NCBI GenBank assembly: GCA_036925085.1
Contig: JAUPFP010000002.1
Coordinates: 6,401,390 to 6,465,389, forward strand
From: Brachycybe producta
Lineage: Eukaryota; Arthropoda; Diplopoda; Playtdesmida; Andrognathidae
Reading direction: 5' to 3'
DNA length: 64,000 nucleotides
Below the pieces are notes generated by a model. That model had not been told where the DNA came from. It worked only from the letters and a program-made list of their open reading frames with translations, and made no database searches. Positions within the stretch are counted from its first letter, which is position 1, and each line of letters begins with the position of its first letter. The position numbers and the translations under genes are program-made. Shown here piece after piece: positions 1 to 11,500 of this stretch.

Positions 1-91
1 TTTTTTGAAACTTTCTACTTATTTTTTTTTCGTACGGAACTTCCGTTATGTCGGCGTGTGTTTAACTTCTGTAAATTGTCTGAATATTACG

Positions 92-256
92 ATGATTAGG
101 CGCCCAAGAGGTATAACGAACGTACAGATGATGATAGCAGCTGTTCTTGGTGTTCTGGGTGGCGTTTATATTTGGAAACCGTTCTTTGCAAGGTATCAAT
201 ATCAAGAAGTGAAGGAAAAAGTTCAACCGGAACTGGAAATAAAAGCTCAAGAATAA
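92..256 (+). CDS. PIGBOS1: PIGBOS1-like mitochondrial outer-membrane microprotein
   Basis: This 54-codon ORF has the length I recall for human PIGBOS1. It shares the same order of features: a short basic N-terminus (MIRRPRG; human begins MFRR), one membrane segment with the hallmark VLGVLGGVYIWKPFF (human has VLGIAGGVYIFQPVF), then a charged tail rich in K, E and Q. The open frame runs upstream without an ATG, so the ATG at 92 is the first methionine and gives the family length. In mammals PIGBOS1 sits in the outer mitochondrial membrane, contacts the ER protein CLCC1 and modulates the unfolded protein response; that function is family knowledge, not visible here. In mammals it lies opposite PIGB, so a PIGB homologue could lie just left of this window. 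The comparison is from memory. Confidence 0.8.
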   Translation: MIRRPRGITNVQMMIAAVLGVLGGVYIWKPFFARYQYQEVKEKVQPELEIKAQE

Positions 257-449
257 CATTAATTAGTAAGTAGCTTGCATAGAAAATGGCTCATGGGAAC
301 GGGTCTAAATAGTTCAATCATATAAACGGATGGAGTGACACAGTATGGCGTTGTTTTTGTATTTAAATCAATGCAAAAAAAGACGCCATATTAGTATACC
401 CTTTGTCTTCAAATATATGTTGCCATATCATGCAATGTAATTTTATACA

Positions 450-455
450 ATTAAA
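450..455 (+). terminator. Candidate poly(A) signal for the PIGBOS1-like gene
   Basis: ATTAAA, the commonest variant poly(A) signal, lies about 195 bp after the stop codon at 256. AT-rich DNA makes chance matches common, so this is only a candidate. Confidence 0.3.
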
Positions 456-641
456 AAGTGATGTTTTTATTCTGTAGGTCATAAAGCACGTGGTCTAACA
501 CAACATTCTGCTGAAAATATAGGTTAAAAGACTGATTATAGAACCAGTTTCGACGACGAGTAGTAAAGTGTGTCATATCATTGACCTTGAAAATAGTAGA
601 GGTTAACAATATTCAGTGTATGAATAAAATCCGCATTTAAA

Positions 642-824
642 ATGGTCAGCCTAAAGGCTTATTTGATTGCTGGGACATTTGGGGCTTCTGTTGTCGTTAT
701 ATTGACGCGTGCGTATCCGGCATTGAGGAACGTACGTCGGGAACGACGACAAAAATTAATGAACGATTTTATAAGACAGCGAGAGGAAAACAACCCTTCG
801 TTTTATTCGAAAGAAGACAAATAA
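642..824 (+). CDS. Small single-pass membrane protein, probably mitochondrial
   Basis: This is a 60-codon intronless ORF with a good start context (AAAATGG). Residues 5-24 form one hydrophobic segment (KAYLIAGTFGASVVVILT). A strongly basic stretch follows (RNVRRERRQK), then an acidic, polar tail (IRQREENNPSFYSKEDK). A short hydrophobic anchor followed by a basic helix is typical of small inner-membrane respiratory assembly factors and mitochondrial microproteins. The MxSL start and the ERRxQ-like segment after the anchor recall UQCC3, and the basic post-anchor helix recalls mitoregulin, but neither match is strong enough to name it. It lies on the same strand 385 bp after the PIGBOS1-like stop and has its own AATAAA at 887. 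The ORF could be chance, but composition, start context and poly(A) signal argue for a real gene. Confidence 0.6.
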   Translation: MVSLKAYLIAGTFGASVVVILTRAYPALRNVRRERRQKLMNDFIRQREENNPSFYSKEDK

Positions 825-886
825 ACCATGGTGTTTTTTTTTGCATTTTTTCATTCATTGTAGAAGTTCAGTGTGTATTATGAGAC

Positions 887-892
887 AATAAA
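887..892 (+). terminator. Poly(A) signal for the 60-codon gene
   Basis: A canonical AATAAA lies 62 bp after the stop codon at 824, followed by a T-rich stretch. Spacing and order fit a 3' processing site. Confidence 0.55.
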
Positions 893-1445
893 ACTCGTTA
901 TTTCAATACTTTTATTTGTATTCTACATAGTATAATTAAGAGTAATAGAAATTATCAATGGTTTTCTCGTCATAAATGTTCCTAGTCTTTTAAAGGTGCT
1001 CCTGAAATGCAAAAAAAAATCCAATGAAGTTAAAGAGATGGAAATGACAATTTTATGTAGTTTTTCGTACCAATCAGCCTTCAGTCTTAAATTTGCCATT
1101 GTAGTAAGGTAAATACTGGAGGACAAGTTTCCAGTCGGTGAAATAGAGGAGACTCAAAGTAGCAGTACTTCCAAAAGTGACTCCAGAAGTTGGTCCCCTA
1201 CGAAAAAAAAATCATTTATGTGCTTCATATTCTAGCTTATAACAACGGTTTTACGTGAATAAGGAACGTTACACTCACCATACTTTAGCAATGTGTACTA
1301 ATTTCCTTAAGGTCATCGTTTTCAATAAAAATACACCACAAAAACCCTCAGAAGTCTCTAGAATTTCGACTCGTAAAACTCAAATTCAAGAAAATTATCT
1401 TGCAGAAGAATATAGAGGTACCTCAACTGTCTTGGCTGAATCTAA

Positions 1446-1459
1446 CCAATAGATGGCGC
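1446..1459 (+). promoter_or_regulatory. CTCF-like motif, one mismatch
   Basis: CCAATAGATGGCGC matches the CTCF core consensus CCASYAGRKGGCRS at 13 of 14 positions. It is upstream of DAP3 and faces the minus-strand motif at 1860. Assignment is by consensus only. Confidence 0.45.
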
Positions 1460-1859
1460 CAATTCTACTTAGAGCTAAATTTCTTTTCAATTACAATACT
1501 ACTGTATTATTATGTAAACAGTGAATGGACTTATAAAAGAGATTTAAATTTCTCTTCATAAAGACATACAAGCCAAAAGAAAAATAAAAGAGAAGCTCAA
1601 AGAGAGGTTTTTAAATTAATCGTCATTCATCCATGACGGTTTTCTCTAACATGTAGTTTTACTCTCTTTGGTTTTACTACCTGTATGAAGTTTAAGCATA
1701 AAAGGTGACCTAACATGGAGTATAGTTAGCATAGTTTCCTGCGCGGTATGTACCTATAGTAAATATATATCGTGTTATATATAATATTATATTTCAATGT
1801 ACTACTGTGGCACGTTCCGTTTTATATGAAGCTAGTTCACAGTATCATCCTTGACAGAA

Positions 1860-1873
1860 GCGCCATCTACCGC
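1860..1873 (-). promoter_or_regulatory. CTCF-like motif, two mismatches, opposite orientation
   Basis: Read on the minus strand this is GCGGTAGATGGCGC, which matches the CTCF core at 12 of 14 positions, including the whole GTAGATGGCGC core. With the + strand motif at 1446 it makes a convergent pair about 400 bp apart. Confidence 0.35.
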
Positions 1874-2074
1874 TCAACAACATTTAACAATTTTTTTTTG
1901 TTTCTATTTTCTACTTGTTATGCCATAGCCTTGTACTATGTAACGAAGGGTATGGGTTATGCGTGTTTCAATATTTTTTACCCTGATTCTAAAATATATG
2001 GTGATGAAATTTAACTAAACACATGTTAATCTGCCACGCTGTCGAATGGGGTAGAATGCGCAGGTGCAAGGAGG

Positions 2075-2085
2075 AAGATGGCGAC
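2075..2085 (+). promoter_or_regulatory. YY1-like motif (AAGATGGCGAC)
   Basis: AAGATGGCGAC matches the YY1 core AANATGGCGNC. Such sites sit just downstream of transcription starts in many metazoan genes for mitochondrial and ribosomal proteins. It lies about 185 bp before the DAP3 start codon. Its ATG opens a short upstream reading frame that stops before the DAP3 start, so it is unlikely to be the translation start. Confidence 0.45.
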
Positions 2086-2268
2086 CAAGAGTTCGTCTGC
2101 GGACTTTTTATACAAAATATTGTATTTCCGTTTTTAACCGGAAACGGCGTGTTTTGTCATTCAATTTTGCCAGTTTCGGTCATATTTTGTCCGGTTTTAG
2201 CGCGGAATTGAATGTTTATGTGTTGTTATTTGTGATTTCTCGTCGACAACTAAATTATTTGCTTTAGA

Positions 2269-2513
2269 ATGCTGCGGTAAGTGATTCACACATCCATTTT
2301 AGAGCTTAATAACGCTCAAACAATTCTTAAAAATGAAATTTCAATAGGGGTTTGTTGGTTTCTGGACACACAAACTGCAAAAATGCGGCAAAACTGAACG
2401 TAAAAGCCTTAAGGAAGCTCATAACTGAGGCTACATCGTCAACAAGTGAACCAACGAAGCTTTCATTCGAACCATCGCTTTCTTCTCCCTTCAGGTGCAT
2501 AGAAACGAATCCA
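2269..2513 (+). CDS. DAP3: DAP3 coding exons 1-2 (mitochondrial presequence)
   Basis: Exon 1 codes only eight bases (ATGCTGCG) before a consensus GTAAGT donor. Exon 2 opens after an AG at 2346-2347 and completes Arg3. The joined start reads [15 protein letters not shown], followed by K/R/S/T-rich sequence with few acidic residues, as expected for a matrix-targeting peptide. Exon 2 ends at a GTAAGT donor at 2514. Confidence 0.8.
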
Positions 2514-5500
2514 GTAAGTTGTTTTCAGTCGCTTTTTTTCAAAAGGTAAACTACTAGAACAGCCATTGTATTTTTGTCACATAGGTCCTTCACAATTCTA
2601 ATCATGAATCTAAATTTTATACAATATCTAACGAAGATTATAAACGATTGTTCACTTTTGGCGGAGTTTTACGTGATCAACAACGAAGAGTAATGAATTT
2701 CATGTCGTTTTTTTTTGTTCTGAAATAATTTTACAAATCGATCGTTTTCTTAACACTTCAGATTAAATCTTTCAATGAATTCAGTGTTATGGTGAGGAAA
2801 CCAGCTCTGGAAGTGATTTCTTACTTACGTCAGACTAATTATTCGTATCCGGTCAACCGCTATGTTTTGTGTATCTTTTCTAACGATGTATTCATTGTAG
2901 TTTTGTGAATCTCTCTCGTTTTGCTTTGTTTTTGTTTCCTTAATGATGTTACTAAGATGGAGTTAATGGTTCGGGTAAGACGACAAGTCTCGCACATTTG
3001 ATACACTGCTGTTCGAAACAGGATTGGATGATCGTTCACGTTCCATGGCGTAAGTTTGGAGCTTCAGTTCGTGGGTCTCGGAAAATAACCGAGTGCTGCA
3101 TGATCAAAGTTCCTTTTTTATTCTTTCTACTCGCTTCTATAAAGTCAACGATGTTTTCTATTGTAATATGTGAGAACCCTTGAACGCGAAGGAAAGCAGA
3201 AATGTTGCCGAAATTTCATATAGTTTTTTTTTTCCATTTCTGTGTTTTGCTTGTTGCACGTGTGTGTGTGTGACCCTGACCTTAAGGTTAGGCTGCATAT
3301 TCGCATTATGCGGCTTTAAAGCTAAGCTTTATGTTCTTTTTCGTAGCTTTTCAAATATGCTGCGTATCACCAACTATTCTAGTTTATAAAACACTTTTAA
3401 TTTTGTGTAGTGTTTCTCAAAATTTACTCGAAATCGCTGGGGTGGGGGAATTCAACTAGAGAGGCACCTTAACCGAGAGAAATTGAGTTCTGTTCGTTAT
3501 TTTTGTTTAGCTCCGCTGTATATTCGACTTCCTCGTGAAGTTGTGCCATCAACTTACAAAGAAGGAAGAATGGACCTTCCATTTTATGCTGTGGTTTGGC
3601 TACAGCACTTTAAAATGCAGAACAGTGTTTTATTACAAAAGCTACAGGTATTTATCGAGAATGAACTTACCTTTGAAACAAAGCACTCGTCTCGTAGCAA
3701 TTATAGTGCATTGTTCTCCGATGTAGCCCAGGATTAAAAACACTTACACTTGGAGCAAACGGGAAGTTTCCGAAGAAGGAAGTCTCTTAGTGGATATTAT
3801 CGAACACGTGTGTCTACATACGTATATTTTTTATTGTTCGTATTCTTTTGTGATTTTAAGTTTGTGTATTCGATTCGATCATTTGCAGGGAATTAATCGA
3901 GTGAAGTTTTCGTCGGACTGTGTAGGCGCAATTCTGAAGGAAGTTAAACAGATGGCTTTGGATGGAACGTAAGATTTTAGTTTTTTTACTTGTGAGTCTA
4001 GACCAGTGAGCGTGCACATGATGCCTTAGATTCTTCTAAAAGCATGGTCTCGATATTACGTGTAAGAATTTGTGATAGTGGTCGTGTTGCATGCTAGTTG
4101 CAAAGCAATGTCGTGTTTTGAAACTTGTCGGAATGTCGCCTGAAATTTACCCCTAAAAGCAATTTACATCTTAGTAGGAATATTTTTAATTGTTGTACTG
4201 TCATTTGTGGTGTAGGCCGATACTTCGGCAGCACAGTGGAGGTAGCCTCCGCTTGTGTTTCGAATCCCGGCTCAGGGATGGTGGTTGTGTTTGTCTTTAA
4301 TAATTTCTCCGTCGTTGTGGAGTTGACGTCAGGCAGGGGAGCCGGTCGTAAAACACATTTCGCCAAATCTTTCATCGCAAATGTTTTTTGCATCTTTCAT
4401 CATCATTTGACCGACCTCGCTCGGTGCGAGACGTGTGGTCTAGGGAAGGGTGTTAATCCAGTTTCAGAACATGTTGATTTCTTTTCTAATTAAATAACAA
4501 TCATGTGTTGTAGATGAAATAGCCATGATTGCGATTTAGTCGACAGGTCCTAGTTATACCTCGTTTCTGTTATGAAAGTTAACCGCAATTAAAATGCTAC
4601 TCACAGTTAATGTAATTTTTTTGTGGAAACAAATGTGCTTACATTAACCACAGTCAAATTTGAAAACAATGGAGTTAACTCAACTGCATTTGTAAAGCAT
4701 GGTTAACGACATTATCGAAACGGGTCATTTTAAAATGCTATAAAATGTTTATTTTTTAATATATTGCTTTGAAAAAACTTTTAGCATAATCTTATACCAT
4801 TCTACTTTTGTAAACAATTTGAATTTTAACGTAATGTTATTCCTTGAAAAGTATGATTGACGTTTATGAGGCTCTTTGCATGGCTAAATTGAAGAAGTAA
4901 CCAGTAGATGGCGCCATCATTTCCATTAATGCATTTTTCTATGGAAGTCTATTAAAAAACTGAGATTAGGATTATGCAATAATTGGTATTGCCGTTTAAT
5001 ATGGTGTGTGTTCAGTTTAGTTGTTTTTGTGTGCAGTTATTTTTTAATTGCAATAAGTACTGAAATAATACTGTGAATCCACTGATAAGTTTGCAAAACC
5101 TAGTTATGATTCCTTCTACTTTTCAAATAATTCTGAAAATGGCCTACATGTTAATTTTCATAGACGATTACAAACGAGAACTATTCGTCTATGGGAATTA
5201 GCATCTAGGCTATTTTCAAACTTTCTTTAAAAAATAGAAGGAATCATAACTTTGTTTTGCAAAATTATCAGTGAATTCACTGAATATTTTTGTCTTTATT
5301 GCATTTTAAATGTTTCAAAAATTACTTCTTTGCATGTACACAACAACATGTTAAACTGCTATATGAAATAATGCATCATACAGATTTTCTTCATGCCGAT
5401 AGCCTCTTAAGGGTCCTAAAACGTTTGTGCGGCCTGTTTTAACAGTATGTATCAGTGTTTAATGATAAGTGAAACATCACAATAAGTGGTGGCATTCATT

Positions 5501-8500
5501 TAATGAATCATATAATCACAGGTAAGGGTCTTAAAAATGGAAACGCACCAAAGCACAATTTGTAGCTTAACTGCAGTTAACTATAACCTTGGTTATGGAA
5601 CTGCAATTATTTTTTTATTATGGGAACGAGGTATAATACCTCGTTTCGTTAGGAACTTTTGGCGTCCCTGCATTTCTGTAACAGCCTGTTAGTTTATTTC
5701 TTTTGTTAATATGTTAATAATTGGATGCGAAATTGATCCAAACGTCGTTTAGTTTCAGAGTTCTCGTTGCTGTTGACGGAGTAAATGCATTGTTTCAAAA
5801 GACGACAAGACTTAAACGTGAAGATCGAAGTCTAGTACGTTCTTCTGCTCTGTATGTCATTTCCCGTTTGCAAGTGTCTCACAACAGTTTTATGTTTTCT
5901 CTTCATAACTAAAGGTTTCTTCAAGTGACATTTCACTAATTTGGAATTTCAGGAAAATGTTGACGGCTGATTGGGTGGGTGAACTTTTCATTGTTTAACG
6001 ATTTCAGTACTCTTTTATGTGAAGTGTTAATTCTTCGTTTGTCATCGTCGTTATTGTTTTAGAACAATGGTGCTGTTGTAACGACAGTTGACATTTTGGG
6101 ATCACCATCCAGTAATCGAGAGTCACATCTTCCACGTTACCTTCTCGACAAAGAGGTAAGCTGAAGTTTTTCGCATTTTTTTTTTAATGATGCGTAGTTA
6201 CGATCTGTTGTGAAATGTAAATGTAAAGTATTGAGAATGGCTCTTTTTTTGAAAATGTGTCAGTAGATTTTGGAATTGGTATAATATATATGCGTGTTAG
6301 CCACGGGCTTGAAAGATGTTGCATTTTTAGCATAGTTCTCCCCAAAAAAGCTAACTACGTTCGTGGCACTCCTTTCGAGAACGGTTTAAGACCAAGGTCC
6401 CACATCCAGAAAAAGATAACTGATATTGCGATTTTTAAATCGAATTTATCAGATTTATTTATATTATTCTGTTCTATTTAAAAAAAAAATACGTAGGCAC
6501 AAAAAAAAGCTGAATTTGTGTCAACTTTTTCTGCTCTGCCACGCAGAATTACATTTTATTAGCCAATAGGAAAGTGTGTTTCACGTCCTATTGTTTCTTG
6601 CCTCCTTTATAAACTTCAAAAAAACGGATTTGAATTATTGTTTTCTCTTGTAATGTGTGTGAGCTCCATTGAATGCAGATAAAAAGCAGAAATGTAGAGA
6701 AAACTTTCTTCTGATTTTTATTGTTGTATCGATTTCTGTTTTCTGCTTTTTTTGTGCATGAGAGAGATCTCTGGCGAGCATTTTGTCCGTATGGTTACGC
6801 TAGTAATTGTTTGATTGGTAAGTTCTGCACAGCAGCAGAGAACTTAGGAGATTTGAGTTGGAAATTTAGCTTAAATTGGTTCGTGAACAACTAATTTTTG
6901 AAATCTGATTATTCTGTTTTTCAGGAGAAGAATTAAGAGAAACTAGAAAGTGTTTTAGAAACTAGAAGGGTAGCTTAATCATTTAAGAGTATTTAGTTTG
7001 ATATATTTCAAAAATTAAAACGTCATCTTGCTAAAAGTTGTGTTATTTTTAAACTTCCATAAAAAAGCTTATTTTGAACGAAAATATCCTTAAGTGATTG
7101 ATCTATCCTTCTAGTTTTTAAAACATTTTTTACATATGAAAAACGGAATAACCACAGTTTGAGAGGCGTTTACACATTAAACCCACCTTAATTAGAACAG
7201 TAAACGAAGGTTGAGTCTTTCAAATTAGACTTGTAATTAACAAAAATATCGTCTGTTTAAAGTTGGGTTGTGTTCAAATTCTCACATAAAAAGCTTATTT
7301 GGAACGATATGAATATGAGAATATACCTTCAAGAGATTGAACTACCCTTCTAGTTTCTAAAACACGTTCAAACTTCTCTTCATTTTGCACCTGAAAGAAT
7401 AATCAGATTTCGAGATTTAAAGCCACCTTAATATAATTTATATATATATAAAAAAAACAATCACATTTTAATACAAAAAAGAAGATTGTTTTCAAAGTGA
7501 AAAAATAAGACTCTGGAAATTGGGTCTGAAAACCAATTTATTGGGTAAGTTTTTGTTATTTATATTGTTTAGTTGCATTATGTTTTGGGTGCAGCACCCC
7601 TTTTTCTCCTTTTTTTGTATACAAAATTCTCTTGAAGACTCGCTTTAACTCTTTGTCGTGTCTCCGTAAGATTAGACCAGTACATCATTATTTTTATTCG
7701 GTAGAACAGCTAATTCGTTATTCATGTTGTTATTTTTTGCTGGTGGAACGAATAGCAACAACAAAAAATGAAGTTAAAGAAGTTTCGTAACTTCATTGGA
7801 TTTTTTTTTGTCAGGTTGTGTAGACGCATGGATTATATAATTATAATTCAATCTACTCGTGTGCATTTTTTATGCTTCTTTGTTAAGTATTGTTCATTTA
7901 CATAACAGATAGAAAGAAGTAAAAAAAAAAATTCTGTCATAATTAAGTAATTTATCATTTCAAAAAAGAAAAATAATCATGTAAAAATTCAATAAGCTGT
8001 TTTTTTGTAGGAAAAAAACAAAATGTGATACATGTTATATGACCTGGATGTAACTGTAATTGCACTTGAAATTCAAAATGGAAATGAAATTAGCATTGCT
8101 TTTGTTCGTTTTATCCAAGATGATATTTTTTTTTTGTTTCCGCTGCAGGTTTTCTTTTTTCTATGAGGTTTATTTTGTGAAAAAAAAAATTAATAATGGT
8201 GTAACATTGATTATTATTGTGTTACGAAGAAAAGTAAACGGAAATTTAAAGCTGCTGTGTTGATATGGTTGGAATATATGGTTTTTTTTGTTTTTGCAAA
8301 ATGTCGAAACATAGTCATACCTTAGCTTAACGATAGGGATGCGTTCGGTCAGTTGAGTGTTCAACCAGTTGATTGCTCAAACTTAAGTGCACTGTGTAAA
8401 AAACATAGGGAATTTTTTACGGCAAATGCTGATTGGAGGAAATGATAAAATTGAAAAACGTTTCAATGGGTGCGTGAGTGCCAGAGCACTCACGCAGTCC

Positions 8501-11500
8501 GCGCCTATGCCCATCACTATCTACAGGAAAAGGATTACATAGTTTGGAAGAAAAAAAATGACCGAAATTATGCATCAGTTCTAGCTCGTAATTCTTTAAC
8601 TGGATTCAGATGTCCATTTCTACTTATATATGTAAATTTTTAGTAAGGATTCCTTCTAACAATGCGATGTTCTCAGTGGCTAGCAAACATTCAAATGGAT
8701 AAGGCTTTGCTCAGCTAAGACCTGCCAATGATTGCCACTTAAGTTCATCTGGAACAGTGTTTCTCAAACATTTTCCAATGGCGGTCCACTATATAATTTT
8801 TTTGATGCACTTGCAAACCATCCACCTTAACAAGGCCTACTGCCCGTTTACTTGCGCAAGCAGATTGAGCCAGTAATGGGTTACACTCCGTACGCCACAT
8901 ATTAGAGCACAGAGGGCAGTTTTATATACCAGAAATTTAGCGGACTATAATCTGCTTTTTGGTTTTAGTAACGTCCGTTCTGACAGTTAGAGTATGTGGA
9001 CTATAATTTGAGAAACACTGATCTAGAAAAGTGGTTCCCAACATTTTTTTTTGCTAGCGACCACAGCTTAAAAAACGTGACACACCTAGTGAAACTTGCG
9101 ACACAGTAATGTAACACAGAACACCCTTTGTGGACCACTGGTTTAGTACATAGAGAGGCATACGTGTAAAGTTAAAATTTATTTGAAAATATTAAATAAT
9201 ATTAAACATTCAACGTAACATCCAAAATTTCGCTGCACACCTTGAAAAACTCGCGGCACACCTTTTGGGAATCACTAATCAAGAATGATTTTAAACTCTC
9301 CGAATACATTTACAGTAGAGCATCGATTATCGGAATGTCAGTTTTTCAGAACCAATTTTTTTTTACGTATTCTTGTTGAAATAAATAATTTTCTTTGCAA
9401 TCGGGTTTTTCATACTTTTCTCCACTTTTATTAACGGGAGTTCGATTATATAAACTTTTGATTATCGGAATTATGCGTGTCCCACATTAATTAGTTCCTA
9501 TAATCGATTTTCTCCCGTTTTAATCTTTAACAAATCTTGCTATTCCATGCATTAATTCTCAAAGCATTCCAATTTGGTGAACAGTATTTCTTAATAGCTA
9601 GCCTTCACCTCCAATTCCTCTTTCATTTTGTTCGAATTTTTCAGAAAAGGTTCTTACGAAAAGTTCGAGCTAAATCGGACTTTTTGTTCAATAAAAATTC
9701 AGTTCAATTCGTTGAGCATAAATAAAAATTGCTTCATCTCTTAACTGCTTGTTGCAGTCAGATGCGTTTTGAAGAAAATGAATGTCTTCTGGTTGAGAAC
9801 CACTTTCATCGTTGGTTTCTTGCGAGATTTATGAACTGTTGAAACCCAACATGCATTGAGAAGATAGTGGTTGAAACTGTCCAATTGATTTGTGCCGCAT
9901 GCTGTATTTTTATTGTCTAGGTTTCATGAATTTTTCTGAGTTGCTTGAATCAAATTGAATTTATTGCAAACTCTGAAATCAAGAGGGGTCCAAGCTGACA
10001 TTCTGACCACTCTCGAGAGGTCAGACACATTGGCACTACTTTGTTTGCATTCTTAATTTTCTTCTACACATTTCCAGCCGACCATTTTTTTTTGTCTTCT
10101 TATTCTTTTGAAATTTGTCAGTAAAGCAACTAAGCCTCACACTGAAAGTGTCTCAGTTTTTTACCAAAGATTGGCGAAATTCCCAAGTGGCGACGGCTTG
10201 CTGACTGCTTGGAAGTGATTTATGGTGACTGGAAAGTTTGTCTTTCACTTTTTTTGTCATCATATTGTTCGTTAGAATTTATTAAACTATGGTTCGCTTT
10301 TTACGAGGGCATATTCTTGGTACACTGCTCTCTTTGTGTGTTGCTTCATGCAAATCATTGAGTAGTTTTCTGAATTCAACTTACATTACCACCAAGTGCT
10401 CTAATAGACTATCTAGTAGACCTACACGAAACTATAAGAATATTTTAACTTGATTGTTTGAAATGTTTTAACGTTTGAAAGAAATGTGTTCGTTAATAAT
10501 TCCATCTAGCAGAGAACTAGTTAAAACAATTTTCTAAATTCGGATAATTACACAAAAAATACAAGGTGGCGCACGGAAATGGGAAATTTGCAAAAGAATT
10601 TGAACGAATGAAAGAATAATTTCAAAATGCATTTAATAATGAAATTTATTGTATATGATATGCAATTAATGAATTAATTTTACAAACTATTTTTTAACGA
10701 TCACATCGTTTAAGGTTTGGACCATTTCTCGTTACACATTCCGCCAGTCTGCTTTTGGACATTTCTGCATAGCACAACATAACACGTCAACAGGAATGTT
10801 AGCGATTTCCTCTTCAATCCTCGTTTTCAGTTCGTCAATGGTCCCAGGACGAGTTCGGTACACTAGGCTCTTGAGATATCCCCACAACAACAAAATTACA
10901 CACTGTGAGGTCAGAGGGACCTCGGAAGCCATGCAGACCTCGGAGAAATGGCCTAAATCTTAACGATGTGATCTTTAAAAAATAGTTTGCAAAATTAATT
11001 CATTAATTGCATATCATATTCAATACTTTTCATTATTAAATGCATTTTTTAAAAATTATTTTTTCATTTGTTAAAATTTTTTTGCAAATTTCCCGTTTTC
11101 CTGCAACCAGTCTGTATTATATTTTTTTTTTGCGAAATCTAAACAATATTTCTTCTACTGTCGTGTTTTTTACAGCATATGTTTGGGTTAAAAAATTTTG
11201 TTTTTATTTAGAAATGCATTCATCCAAAAAAAAATGTAGGTTTGTGACGTTTGTCATTATGTTTGAATTTCAGCGGTTGTATTATGAATAAAAAAACTTT
11301 TAAGAGCCTAGATCCACGTCCATCTTGTTGTTTTGAGCAGACGACAACGAGACAAATGAGTGTTCTTATAGAGCGTTACTAAAACTGAAAGAAATCGCCT
11401 CACAATCGCTCAATTCAAATATAGTAAAGCGCAAAATGCAATAAAAAGTATTGTTCTTCACGTGCTCGATTTATGTAATTTTTAAAAGGTCTTTCTATTT

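Larger units (their letters stand above)
893..2268. other. Intergenic region and DAP3 promoter/5' UTR
   Basis: No supported gene. The short ORFs here have biased, low-information translations. The stretch contains two CTCF-like motifs (1446 and 1860) and a YY1-like motif (2075). From about 2030 the base composition becomes visibly less AT-rich until the DAP3 start codon, as expected for a housekeeping promoter and 5' UTR. Confidence 0.6.

Noticed and set aside
3483..3737. 84-codon ORF read as a stand-alone gene
   Set aside because: Its middle is DAP3 exon 6 and its ends run through intron sequence.
3732..3807. Alternative start of DAP3 exon 7 after the AG at 3730-3731
   Set aside because: It shifts the frame and meets a stop at once; the AG at 3725-3726 keeps the frame and matches DAP3.
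4213..4270. A functional tRNA gene
   Set aside because: Box-like motifs are present but the spacing is wrong for a cloverleaf and the sequence continues into a SINE tail.
4125..4493. 122- and 99-codon ORFs on opposite strands
   Set aside because: Both lie over the SINE in DAP3 intron 8; SINE-derived frames are common artefacts.
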